From a virus: DNA of 58,475 nt. A model generated the notes under the pieces. That model saw nothing but the letters and a program-made list of their open reading frames with translations, searched no databases and had not been told where the DNA came from. The position numbers were made by a program, and so were the translations under genes. Of the stretch, positions 14,918-22,547 are shown in pieces; position 1 is the stretch's first letter, and every line of letters starts with the position of its first letter. The stretch spans positions 1 to 58,475 of IMG/VR virus record IMGVR_UViG_3300009158_003990. The stretch is one strand, 5' to 3'.

Positions 14918-15953
14918 ACCAAAAGTTGCACTTATAACACCATCATTAGGTATGGGTGGTGCAGAAAGATGGATAGTTACTCTTGCAAAATTCTTCAAAA
15001 GATTAGAACCTTATTTAATTTTAAATTTAAGTGGTCAAAGCGATTCAATTTTATTAGAAGAAGTTCCAAGCAAAACAAAAATTATATCTGGTCTTTATTT
15101 AAGTTCAGATAAAATCATAAATATTTTAAGCGAAGCAGATGCAATTATTTCTTGGTGTTTTAATTTAGACTTAAGATTAAAGGATAAATTAAAATGTCCA
15201 ACAATAGATGTTTCTCATAGTGACCCAACATGGGAAAACCACAAATCTTTGATTGATTACACATCAAAAAATTCAAAGTATCATGTTGGAGTAAGTAGGG
15301 TTGCTGCTTCAGCATATAAAAATAACAATTCAGATGTAATTTATAACGGAATAGATACAAAAAGACTTAAGGAAGTAAGAGGAAGAATTAAACAAAGAGA
15401 AGAATGGGATTGTGAAAATAACAAAGTAGTTATTTTTTTAAGCAGATTGTCAGAAGAAAAAAATCCTAAAATATTGCTAGATTGTTCTGATTTGTTTGAT
15501 GAAAGTTGGAAGTTTTTATTTGTTAATACTGGCTCTATAAAAAATTATTTTAATTCAATTAAAAAAAACAATATCAAAATTATAGAAAAAACAAAATATG
15601 TTGGAGATTATTATTCTGGTGCAGATGTAGTAGTTCTTCCTTCAGACATAGAAGGAATGCCATTAGTTTTATTAGAGTCTTGGTTTTGTGGTGTTCCTGT
15701 TGTAACGACTAGGTATGATTCTTATGTTGAATTAGAAAATATGCATGGGGAATTATGTTTGTCAACAGAAGTAAGACCAACAGCACTTGAATTTTCAAAT
15801 AAAATAAACCAAGCTTTTTATGAGGGCAGATGTTCTAAAAGAGTTATTCTTGCCAAAGATGTTGTGGAAAAAAATTATACTCATGAAACAATGATTAAAA
15901 ATTGGGAAGATTATGTGTTTTTAAAAATGAAAGAATGTAATGATACGCAATAA
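14910..15953 (+). CDS. GT4 family glycosyltransferase
   Basis: A 347-residue GT-B enzyme. The N-terminal loop is VALITPSLGMGGAERW. The link between lobes reads DVIYNGIDTKRL, the C-lobe begins with KVVIFLSRLSEEKNPKIL, and the donor site is VVLPSDIEGMPLVLLESWFCGVPVV, with the two Glu of the E-x7-E motif. Retaining GT4 enzymes use nucleotide sugars such as UDP-GlcNAc or GDP-mannose. It is followed, with overlap, by a sulfotransferase gene. Confidence 0.88.
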   Translation: MNKPKVALITPSLGMGGAERWIVTLAKFFKRLEPYLILNLSGQSDSILLEEVPSKTKIISGLYLSSDKIINILSEADAIISWCFNLDLRLKDKLKCPTIDVSHSDPTWENHKSLIDYTSKNSKYHVGVSRVAASAYKNNNSDVIYNGIDTKRLKEVRGRIKQREEWDCENNKVVIFLSRLSEEKNPKILLDCSDLFDESWKFLFVNTGSIKNYFNSIKKNNIKIIEKTKYVGDYYSGADVVVLPSDIEGMPLVLLESWFCGVPVVTTRYDSYVELENMHGELCLSTEVRPTALEFSNKINQAFYEGRCSKRVILAKDVVEKNYTHETMIKNWEDYVFLKMKECNDTQ

Positions 15954-16551
15954 CAAAAAAAAATGGATATATATAGGACCACCAAAAACTGGAAGCACAG
16001 CAGTATCTTATATACTGACAGATGGAAAATACAAAAAAAATTATATTGCCGAAAGTTTAAGTATTAATTTTGAAGGAAAAGAAATAAATGGTCAACATAC
16101 ACCTTGGCCTCCTAAAAAATTAAAAACTAAATACAACAATCATACAGTTTTTATAAGTGTAAGAAATCCTTTTTCTAGAATAGTTTCCCTTTATAATCAT
16201 TGGAAAAATGGAAAAAATTATGGTCGTGAATTATTATCAAAAGATAAAACGCTTGAAGAATTTATATATCTTGTTTTAAAAAAATCTCTTTCTAATAATG
16301 GATTTTTTCACACCACAATAACAGATTGGGTTTATAGATATGATTATTTTATAAAACAAGAAAATTTATACAATGATTTAAAAATGCTGAATATTCACTC
16401 TAATGATTTTATTATTCCTTTAATAAACGGAAAAATAAATTCGACAGATTACTGGAAAGAAGTACATAATAAAAAAACAATTGAGATGACAATTGAATGG
16501 GCAGAAAAAGATTTTTGTAATTTTGGATACAGTAAGGACATTAATGCTTAA
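15940..16551 (+). CDS. Carbohydrate-type sulfotransferase
   Basis: A 203-residue protein with both PAPS-binding signatures. The 5'-phosphosulfate loop is GPPKTGSTAVS (residues 13-23), directly after a first beta strand. The 3'-phosphate motif is VRNPFSRIVSLYNHW (about 76-90). Size and spacing fit the Sulfotransfer_2 group, which sulfates glycans. The start at ATG 15940 overlaps the GT4 gene by 14 bases, so the acceptor is probably the same glycan. PAPS would come from the host. Confidence 0.82.
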   Translation: MIRNNKKKWIYIGPPKTGSTAVSYILTDGKYKKNYIAESLSINFEGKEINGQHTPWPPKKLKTKYNNHTVFISVRNPFSRIVSLYNHWKNGKNYGRELLSKDKTLEEFIYLVLKKSLSNNGFFHTTITDWVYRYDYFIKQENLYNDLKMLNIHSNDFIIPLINGKINSTDYWKEVHNKKTIEMTIEWAEKDFCNFGYSKDINA

Positions 16552-17260
16552 TTATTTTTTTGGATTTTTTGGTTCTGATCGTTCTGGTAAATGGTGGACT
16601 CTTCGTTGTCAGCACATTAAAGATAATCCATCATGCATAGGTTGTGGCACAAAAAAAGATGTACAAGTTCATCATAAAATACCAGTTAGTGTTGATGTAT
16701 CTAAAGAGTTGTGCAGAGATAACTTATGTACTCTTTGCAAATATTGCCATTTTGTTTTTGGGCATTTGCACAATTACAAAAATTATAATCCAGAAGTAAT
16801 TAGGGATTGCCAAGAGCATTACAAAAGAGTAAAACAATTTAAAGTTAAAACTTTTCAACGACCTATTTCTTTATGGAGGACTATTATGACTAAGTTTTTT
16901 GGTTCTATTGCTTTGGTTTTTTTGGGCTATTCAATTTATGTTAGCCATATGTATGTAGTAGAAACTAACAAAAATACAACAATTAAAGAGCTTTTTGCTG
17001 CTGAAAATAGAATCTTGAAAGATGAAATTTACGCAGAGCGAAGCAAGCCAACTTATGAAAATGGCTATAGAGATGCTATTTTAAGGGCTGGTTCACCAAG
17101 TGGTTCTGGTGCATATCGTGATGGTTGGGAATCTTGTGCAAAGCTTTATACAGATGGCTCATGGACAAGCGGATATCATACAGCACTAGAACAATTCGGG
17201 TGGAAGAATGAGTCTACAGCATTCAAAACCAATAAACCTCAAAGCGTATCTATGAAATAA
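16544..17260 (+). CDS. HNH endonuclease domain fused to a membrane protein
   Basis: TAAGGA sits five bases before ATG 16544, which overlaps the sulfotransferase stop. Residues 1-100 form an HNH domain: CIGC (31-34), VHHKIPV with the HH pair (43-44), a central Asn (N60), CTLCKYCHF and GHLH. Residues about 118-136 are a single hydrophobic helix (SIALVFLGYSIYVSH). The C-terminal 90 residues carry three YxxG-type repeats (YENGYRDA, AYRDGWES, SGYHTALE). An in-frame ATG at residue 115 has its own GGAGGA, so two genes may have merged, or two products may be made. The nuclease probably nicks or cuts DNA as a selfish or packaging-type enzyme. Confidence 0.7.
   Translation: MLNYFFGFFGSDRSGKWWTLRCQHIKDNPSCIGCGTKKDVQVHHKIPVSVDVSKELCRDNLCTLCKYCHFVFGHLHNYKNYNPEVIRDCQEHYKRVKQFKVKTFQRPISLWRTIMTKFFGSIALVFLGYSIYVSHMYVVETNKNTTIKELFAAENRILKDEIYAERSKPTYENGYRDAILRAGSPSGSGAYRDGWESCAKLYTDGSWTSGYHTALEQFGWKNESTAFKTNKPQSVSMK
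16886..17260 (+). CDS. Nested in-frame product: small membrane-anchored protein
   Basis: ATG 16886 lies in frame inside the HNH gene, five bases after GGAGGA (16875-16880), a better site than many true starts here. It would give a 124-residue protein with an N-terminal membrane helix or uncleaved signal (KFFGSIALVFLGYSIYVS). A helical segment and three aromatic-Gly repeats follow. The membrane anchor begins exactly at this start, so independent translation is credible. Nothing indicates a function. Confidence 0.5.
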   Translation: MTKFFGSIALVFLGYSIYVSHMYVVETNKNTTIKELFAAENRILKDEIYAERSKPTYENGYRDAILRAGSPSGSGAYRDGWESCAKLYTDGSWTSGYHTALEQFGWKNESTAFKTNKPQSVSMK

Positions 17261-17272
17261 TTTTTTGTCTTT

Positions 17273-17305
17273 TTGCCCTCATACTGTGTATTAGTATGGG
17301 GGCAA
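17273..17305 (+). promoter_or_regulatory. Ribosome-site-sequestering hairpin before an HNH gene
   Basis: Thirteen base pairs (17273-17285 with 17293-17305, one T-G wobble) enclose a seven-base loop. The right arm contains the GGGGG that should serve as ribosome-binding site for ATG 17307, one base after the stem. Folding would block translation. A similar arrangement is known for T4 homing endonuclease genes, where hairpins silence early read-through transcripts. Confidence 0.6.
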
Positions 17306-17306
17306 C

Positions 17307-17681
17307 ATGAAAAAAAAGTCACATAACAATACGACAGTTGGAAAAATATCTGGAAGATATTGGTGTTCTTTAATAAAGAATGCAAAAAGAAGAAATATAA
17401 AAATAACAGTAACAATGCAAGATGCTTGGGAAATTTTTTTAAAACAAAATAAAAAATGTTTTTATACTGGATTAAAAATAACGCATACAAAATATTTAAA
17501 AAGAATTAATAATAAAAATGTATACTCTTTAGGGACCGCTTCAATAGATAGAAAAAATAGCGAACTTGGATATACCAAAGAAAATATACAATGGGTTCAT
17601 AAAGATGTTAACTACATGAAAATGAATTTAAACGAAAAATATTTTATAAAACTTTGTAAGCTTATATCTAAAAGATTCTAA
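17307..17681 (+). CDS. HNH endonuclease (phage homing-type)
   Basis: A 124-residue protein. It opens with a basic stretch and a helix (YWCSLIKNAKRRNI), then KKCFYTGLKI, and the HNH-type core ASIDRKNSELGYTKENIQWV, followed by DVNYMKMNLNEKYF. The DRxxS-x-GY-x-x-x-N-x-x-W pattern belongs to a group of stand-alone phage HNH nucleases. It probably makes a nick or double-strand break that drives its own spread, or it helps in recombination. It lies between the HNH-membrane gene and peptide deformylase. Confidence 0.7.
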   Translation: MKKKSHNNTTVGKISGRYWCSLIKNAKRRNIKITVTMQDAWEIFLKQNKKCFYTGLKITHTKYLKRINNKNVYSLGTASIDRKNSELGYTKENIQWVHKDVNYMKMNLNEKYFIKLCKLISKRF

Positions 17682-17696
17682 TAGAAGAGTACTTAA

Positions 17697-18191
17697 ATGA
17701 AAATAATTCTAAACAATAATGATTTGTTGAAAAAAAAATGTTTAAATGTAGATTTAAAAACAGGATTTAAAGTTGCCAAAAGAATGGGTATGTTTTTAAA
17801 CACATTAAAGAAAAAAACAAATAATAAAATAGTTGGTTTGGCAGCAAATCAAATTGGCATAAATGCATGTGTATGTATAGCGTTAAAAAACAGTAAGCCT
17901 TTTGTTTTAATAAATCCAAAAATAATTTCTTTTTCTAATGTAAGAATTAGAAATAAAGAGCAGTGTTTAAGTTATCCAGATGTAGAGCTAGATGTATACA
18001 GACATATGTGGATTGAAGTTTCTTGTTCTAATCATAAAGAAACAATTTTCTTTGGAAATGTTTCACTTGAAAGTGATACTATTAAAAATCTTGAGAGTGC
18101 TGTTGCTCAACATGAAATATGTCATTTAAACGGATTGACTTTTCATGATTTTCAATGGAACAATGCCCCAACACCAACGGAGTGGAACTAA
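17697..18191 (+). CDS. def: Peptide deformylase
   Basis: All three family motifs appear in a 164-residue protein. Motif 1 is VGLAANQIG. Motif 2 is EQCLSYPD with the metal-binding Cys; the usual Gly of EGCLS is Gln here. Motif 3 is AQHEICHLNG with two His ligands and the catalytic Glu. The enzyme removes the formyl group from nascent proteins. Phage deformylases are known, especially in cyanophages, and probably maintain host translation or photosystem repair there. The C-terminus is short compared with bacterial enzymes. Confidence 0.9.
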   Translation: MKIILNNNDLLKKKCLNVDLKTGFKVAKRMGMFLNTLKKKTNNKIVGLAANQIGINACVCIALKNSKPFVLINPKIISFSNVRIRNKEQCLSYPDVELDVYRHMWIEVSCSNHKETIFFGNVSLESDTIKNLESAVAQHEICHLNGLTFHDFQWNNAPTPTEWN

Positions 18192-18192
18192 T

Positions 18193-18456
18193 ATGCAGAC
18201 TCATTATATTAAAAATAAAATGTCTTCAAGTGACAAGTTTTCCACAGAACTTGAAAGCATAATATACAATATTGTTCCAATTGATTATTTGGTTTCAGAA
18301 GAGATTCTTATAAAACAAATAACAACAGAAGCATCTAAAGAATTTTCTAGCAGAAGATACTTGTCTAAAGAGATAAGAGACACGCTTGCAAATATGATAA
18401 AAAATCATCATATAAAAGAAATATATGGATCAAAAATTGTAAAAGCTATTTTTTAA
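18193..18456 (+). CDS. Hypothetical protein, 87 residues
   Basis: ATG 18193 follows the deformylase stop after one base and is preceded by CGGAG; an earlier in-frame start would lie inside deformylase. The protein is helical (TELESIIYNIVPIDYLVSEEILIKQI, then SKEIRDTLANMI), perhaps a winged-helix-like fold, but no motif allows an assignment. Confidence 0.5.
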   Translation: MQTHYIKNKMSSSDKFSTELESIIYNIVPIDYLVSEEILIKQITTEASKEFSSRRYLSKEIRDTLANMIKNHHIKEIYGSKIVKAIF

Positions 18457-18463
18457 AAAAATA

Positions 18464-18604
18464 ATGTCAAAGATTAAAAATAAAATATTTATTGATGTTT
18501 TTATAATTATACTGTCATTTATTGCATTATATTTAATATTAGGTCTATTTCTTTCTGATTTAATTCATAAAGACGATTGTAAGTGTATTGGTGTCTTAAA
18601 GTAA
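18464..18604 (+). CDS. Small single-span membrane protein, 46 residues
   Basis: A short frame from ATG 18464 with a basic N-terminus (MSKIKNK), a hydrophobic helix of about 24 residues (IFIDVFIIILSFIALYLILG) and a Cys-containing tail. No clear Shine-Dalgarno is present. It fills the gap between two better-supported genes. It could belong to a lysis or membrane-modification set, but this is speculative. Confidence 0.42.
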   Translation: MSKIKNKIFIDVFIIILSFIALYLILGLFLSDLIHKDDCKCIGVLK

Positions 18605-18648
18605 GGGGTATTTATTTATAGGCAAATTTCTCTAAGGAGGGGAACCCT

Positions 18649-18843
18649 ATGAACAGATACTTTGAAGTTTGGGGCGTTCCACCCAATCAAAAGAATAGGA
18701 TAAAAATTGCAGAATATGAAGAAATATATTGGCAAAGAGCAGAAAAAAAAAGTGCAAGATTAGAAGAAATTGGATATGAAAAAATTGTTATTTATGAAAA
18801 AACAAGAAATGATAGTGTTGATAAAGGAAGCTTGTTGTTGTAA
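18649..18843 (+). CDS. Hypothetical protein, 64 residues
   Basis: A strong AAGGAGGGG precedes ATG 18649, so expression is likely high. The product begins RYFEVWGVPPNQKNRIKIAEY and continues as a Lys/Glu-rich helix. It has no recognised family. It stands just before a GT4 gene. Confidence 0.6.
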   Translation: MNRYFEVWGVPPNQKNRIKIAEYEEIYWQRAEKKSARLEEIGYEKIVIYEKTRNDSVDKGSLLL

Positions 18844-18876
18844 TATTTTAAAAGAGGATTTATTAAAAAGGAAGCA

Positions 18877-19950
18877 ATGTCAATGAACATAAATTATTTA
18901 GCACCAATCAATAAACTTGGTTATGGGGTTGTTGGAACAAACATATACAATGAACTTATTAAAAAAAATAATGTTTCATTGTTTCCAATTGGCCCAATAG
19001 AATGCGATGATGAAAATTCAGAAAAAATAAGGTCTGGATTAATTAATTCTTCGTCTTTTGATTATGATGCACCAAGCTTTAGAATTTGGCATCAATGGGA
19101 TATGGCTTTAAATGTAGGAAAAGGTAAAAAGTTTGGCCTTACATTTTTTGAAATGGATAGATTAAAAGAAAAAGAAATTCACAACTTAAATTTTTTAGAT
19201 AAAATATTTGTTTGTTCTGATTGGTCAAAAAAAATAATTGTGGATAGTGGAATAAGTGCCGATAAGGTTAAAGTTATAAATCTTGGTGTAGACAACTCTA
19301 TTTTTGATGAAAAAGAAATCGTTCCTTCTAAAACAACATATTTGTTAAATGTTGGAAAATGGGAAATAAGAAAGGGTCATGATCTAATAATAGATATTCT
19401 TCTTAAAGCATTTACTCCAGAAGATGATTTTAAATTAATAATGTGTTGTTCAAATCCTTTTTTAACTCAAGAAGAACAAAATCAATGGATTTCATTTTAC
19501 GAAAAAAGTCCATTTTTTGATAAAATAATTGTTTTAAAGAATAGACTTGAAACACAAAAAGAAGTTTTTGATATTATGAAAAAAAGTGACATAGGTATTT
19601 TTCCATATAGATCTGAGGCTTGGAATTTAGAGTTAGCTGAAATGCTTGCTCTTGGAAAAAACTGTATAGCAACAAATTATTCTGGACCTACTCAATATGC
19701 TTTAGAATCAGGTTGCGAATTAATAGATCCAGATGGGATTGAATTAGCAAACGATGGCAAATGGTTTGATGGTAGTGGCAATTGGGCAAAATTAAATGAG
19801 TCTTATGTTGAAAGATTTGCCAATAAACTTAAGTTGTTACATCAAAAAAAACAGTCTGGAGAATTGATTAAAAATACTAAAGGTATAGAGTTTTTTAAAA
19901 AACATACATGGGAATCTATTGCCTCATATATATCTGAGGAAATTAAATAA
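18877..19950 (+). CDS. GT4-type glycosyltransferase
   Basis: A 357-residue GT-B protein with AAGGA upstream; ATG 18877 or 18883 are both possible starts. The N-lobe has NKLGYGVVGTNIYNEL and KIFVCSDWSKKIIVDSGI. Then comes KVINLGVDNSIFDE, and the C-lobe starts with YLLNVGKWEIRKGHD. The donor site reads IGIFPYRSEAWNLELAEMLALGKN, a variant E-x7-E. The sequence resembles transferases that act on host lipopolysaccharide-like glycans, but the target here is unknown. Confidence 0.82.
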   Translation: MSMNINYLAPINKLGYGVVGTNIYNELIKKNNVSLFPIGPIECDDENSEKIRSGLINSSSFDYDAPSFRIWHQWDMALNVGKGKKFGLTFFEMDRLKEKEIHNLNFLDKIFVCSDWSKKIIVDSGISADKVKVINLGVDNSIFDEKEIVPSKTTYLLNVGKWEIRKGHDLIIDILLKAFTPEDDFKLIMCCSNPFLTQEEQNQWISFYEKSPFFDKIIVLKNRLETQKEVFDIMKKSDIGIFPYRSEAWNLELAEMLALGKNCIATNYSGPTQYALESGCELIDPDGIELANDGKWFDGSGNWAKLNESYVERFANKLKLLHQKKQSGELIKNTKGIEFFKKHTWESIASYISEEIK

Positions 19951-20342
19951 TGAAAACAAAAATATCTTTTCTTGTTTGTTCAAAAAATATAGACGGCATT
20001 CCTGCTATAGCAATAGATAAAGTTGAAGATCGCTTTTATATACCAACATTTGAAATTACGCAAGAAGATGTAAACATAGATTCTTTTATATGCGAAAAGT
20101 TTAATTTTTTAACTGGTGGCAACGCAAGCTACAAAAAAAACATTGGCGATACTAACATATATATATGCGGAACTATTGTTGATGGCGATTATTTTTCTAT
20201 TGTATTTGGTTGCTATATACCAAGAATATTTGAACATAAAAATATTCATTGGGAATCAATGTCTATACTTGTAGAAGAAGATTTTTTTGACCAAGAATAC
20301 AAAGAACAAATTATTTCATGCTTTAATTATTTTTCAAGATAG
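19950..20342 (+). CDS. Hypothetical protein, 130 residues
   Basis: The start overlaps the glycosyltransferase stop by one base. The protein is a mixed alpha/beta domain with ISFLVCSKNIDGIPAIAIDK at the N-terminus, and FYIPTFEITQEDVN. The secondary-structure order vaguely resembles Nudix hydrolases, but no Nudix box is present. I do not assign a function. Confidence 0.5.
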   Translation: MKTKISFLVCSKNIDGIPAIAIDKVEDRFYIPTFEITQEDVNIDSFICEKFNFLTGGNASYKKNIGDTNIYICGTIVDGDYFSIVFGCYIPRIFEHKNIHWESMSILVEEDFFDQEYKEQIISCFNYFSR

Positions 20343-20348
20343 GTATAA

Positions 20349-20657
20349 ATGAATATCAAAATATCCATAGAAGTAATTGACAACGAAATATCTTCTTATG
20401 TAGATATACCAAAAGAACTTAGTCAAGAACAACAACATGCATTTGCTTTAAAGTTTGCTTCTACTGTTTTTATGTTGCAAACAGGTGAAATATTACCATC
20501 TATTTTTCAGTCTGTGGTAAGTTCTGGAATTTTAACTAATCAAAAACTTTTTTCAGAACTTATTATTAGAAAAATATTAGATGGTTTTAATATTGATGCA
20601 GATAATATGCCAATGATTAATCCTAGTGATGCTTTTTTGTTTAGGGAAAAACAATGA
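20349..20657 (+). CDS. Hypothetical protein, 102 residues
   Basis: A well-packed reading frame overlapping the ThyX gene by four bases (ATGA). The N-terminal strand IKISIEVIDNEIS is followed by helices (EQQHAFALKFASTVFML). It is soluble and acidic. No known family is apparent. Its coupling to thyX suggests co-expression with nucleotide metabolism. Confidence 0.52.
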   Translation: MNIKISIEVIDNEISSYVDIPKELSQEQQHAFALKFASTVFMLQTGEILPSIFQSVVSSGILTNQKLFSELIIRKILDGFNIDADNMPMINPSDAFLFREKQ

Positions 20658-21448
20658 TTGAATCTAGAGTAATAGCCGATTCTATTAGTGATTCTGGCAA
20701 AAGAATAACTACCTTTATTTGCACTTTTCCAAGGTTTATTCTTGCAGAATTTAACACACACAGAATGCTTTCAAGAAACGCAGCAAGTTCTAGAGCTATG
20801 CCCATTAAAAAGTTTATAGAACAAGTTGCTAATTTTCCAGTAATGCCTGTCTATTGGGGAAAAGATCAGTCTGGAATGCAAGCTTGGTCTGAACTATCAC
20901 CTTCTGATATACCTGTTGCAGAAACTATATGGTTACAAGCAAGAGATGCAATGATTCATTGTGCTCAAGAAATGAGATCTCTTGGAGTTCATAAACAAAT
21001 TGTAAACAGACTTCTTGAACCTTGGTTTAATGTTACCGTTATAGTAACAGCAACAGAGCTAGACAATTTTTTTAAGCTTAGATGTCATAAGGATGCACAA
21101 CCAGAAATAAATTCTTTAGCACTTAGAATGAAAGAAGCTTTAGATGAATCAAATCCTAAAAAAATCAATTTCGGAGATTGGCACATTCCTTTTGGCGATA
21201 AATACATAGAAGAAAAACTTAAGATTAAAGATAAGATTAAAATTGCTGTAGCTAGATGTGCAAGAGTTAGCTATTTAAATTTTGAAGGAAATATTGATCA
21301 TGAAAAAGATTATGACTTACACGACAAACTTGCAGAGCAGGGTCATTGGAGTCCTTTTGAACATTGTGCTTCTCCGCTTCATGATCCAAAAGAATCATCT
21401 GGAAACTTTGTTGGATGGCATCAATACAGAAAGTCTTTTCAACAATGA
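20654..21448 (+). CDS. thyX: Flavin-dependent thymidylate synthase
   Basis: The signature loop reads FNTHRMLSRNAASSRAMP (about residues 35-52), matching the ThyX R-H-R-x7-S motif region with Thr in the first position. WSPFEHCA near the C-terminus, and the central RLLEPWFNVTVIVTATELDNFFKLRC, are also typical. It makes dTMP from dUMP using methylene-THF, NADPH and FAD. At 264 residues it is of normal family length. Together with NrdJ and the dNMP kinase it supplies dNTPs for phage replication. Confidence 0.92.
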   Translation: MIESRVIADSISDSGKRITTFICTFPRFILAEFNTHRMLSRNAASSRAMPIKKFIEQVANFPVMPVYWGKDQSGMQAWSELSPSDIPVAETIWLQARDAMIHCAQEMRSLGVHKQIVNRLLEPWFNVTVIVTATELDNFFKLRCHKDAQPEINSLALRMKEALDESNPKKINFGDWHIPFGDKYIEEKLKIKDKIKIAVARCARVSYLNFEGNIDHEKDYDLHDKLAEQGHWSPFEHCASPLHDPKESSGNFVGWHQYRKSFQQ

Positions 21449-22011
21449 CAAAAAAAATATGTTGGCTTAAATGGGAAGATCCTTTTGACCCAAAAGAAAA
21501 AGACTCTAATCTTGAAATACAATCTCAAAAAGATGGTTTCATAGAAAGTCAAGACGATGAAATAGATAGGCATTTAAGAGTTATAGTTGGACCTTATGGC
21601 ACAATACCAATAAATGAAAATTCAATAACAGGCAAGCTTTATAAAATGTGGGTTGGTCATTGCAATTTTGATATAACAAAAGACATATCAAATACAATAG
21701 AAAAAGTCCAAGGGGTTGAAATACTTAGAGTTTGGACAAGATATAGATTTTGGATAGGAGTAGGCAATTTATTTGACGATAATGTTGTTCATCAAGAAAT
21801 AGAGTCTTCTATTTTTCCTAAAAAAATAAATGAAAGCGTTTCTATAAATGCATTATCAAAAGTTTTGTCTAAAAAATATAAGTTTTGGATAATATATTCT
21901 TTGCACAATGAAGAAATAAAAACTTTGGGCGGTGAAAGTAAAGATGCTATATTAAATACAATAAAAGAAATAAAAGACATATTGATTATTTCTTGTAGTT
22001 GGGAAAAATAA
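21445..22011 (+). CDS. Conserved-looking hypothetical protein, 188 residues
   Basis: ATG 21445 overlaps the ThyX stop by four bases and is chosen over an internal upstream ATG. The protein has a compact beta-rich centre (RHLRVIVGPYGTIPI, then KMWVGHCNFDITKDI and VWTRYRFWIGVGN) that looks like a folded domain. I cannot place the family. It lies between thymidylate synthase and a sigma-like factor. Confidence 0.55.
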   Translation: MTKKICWLKWEDPFDPKEKDSNLEIQSQKDGFIESQDDEIDRHLRVIVGPYGTIPINENSITGKLYKMWVGHCNFDITKDISNTIEKVQGVEILRVWTRYRFWIGVGNLFDDNVVHQEIESSIFPKKINESVSINALSKVLSKKYKFWIIYSLHNEEIKTLGGESKDAILNTIKEIKDILIISCSWEK

Positions 22012-22532
22012 TGCCTAAAAAAATGCAAGTTAAAAAAGAAATAACAGATTTAGATTTCAGCAACGCAGTTAAAAATCAAGATAATATAAAAATAATTAAA
22101 AAAGCTACACTTTCTTATCACAAAATAATAGATCAAGACGAATTAAATTCTTGTGGATTAGAAGCACTTTGGAAGTCTTTGCAGTGTCATAATGAAAAAT
22201 ACAATCAAAAATTTACAACTACTTTGTATAGATTTGTTGATTGGGAGTGTAAAAGAAGGCTAAGAAGAAAAAAGTCTTTAAAAAATAGTTTTTCTCATTT
22301 ATTATCTAACGATTTTTCAAATCTTCTAATTAAGCAAAATGATCTTTCTTCTTACATAAATGAAAAAATAAGTTTGCTTGACAAAGATTTTAGTATATTA
22401 TTAAGACAAAGGTTTTTTGATGGTTTTTCAGTAAAAGAAATTGGGGAAATAAACAATTGTACCCCAAGCATAATTAGGTATAAACTTTTAAAAGCTATTA
22501 AAAAACTTAAGTCTATTTGTTCAGATATTTAA
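22011..22532 (+). CDS. Small sigma-70-like factor
   Basis: The start overlaps the previous stop (TAATG). The 173-residue protein has two helical parts. Residues about 40-95 resemble sigma region 2: DELNSCGLEALWKSLQCH, then FTTTLYRFVDWECKRRLRRKK. Residues about 125-168 resemble region 4, with a helix-turn-helix: LRQRFFDGFSVKEIGEINNC, then RYKLLKAIKKLK. This is the layout of ECF-type and phage late sigma factors. It probably redirects host RNA polymerase to a class of phage promoters, which I could not define. Confidence 0.68.
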   Translation: MPKKMQVKKEITDLDFSNAVKNQDNIKIIKKATLSYHKIIDQDELNSCGLEALWKSLQCHNEKYNQKFTTTLYRFVDWECKRRLRRKKSLKNSFSHLLSNDFSNLLIKQNDLSSYINEKISLLDKDFSILLRQRFFDGFSVKEIGEINNCTPSIIRYKLLKAIKKLKSICSDI

Positions 22533-22547
22533 AAACAGGAGATTGAT

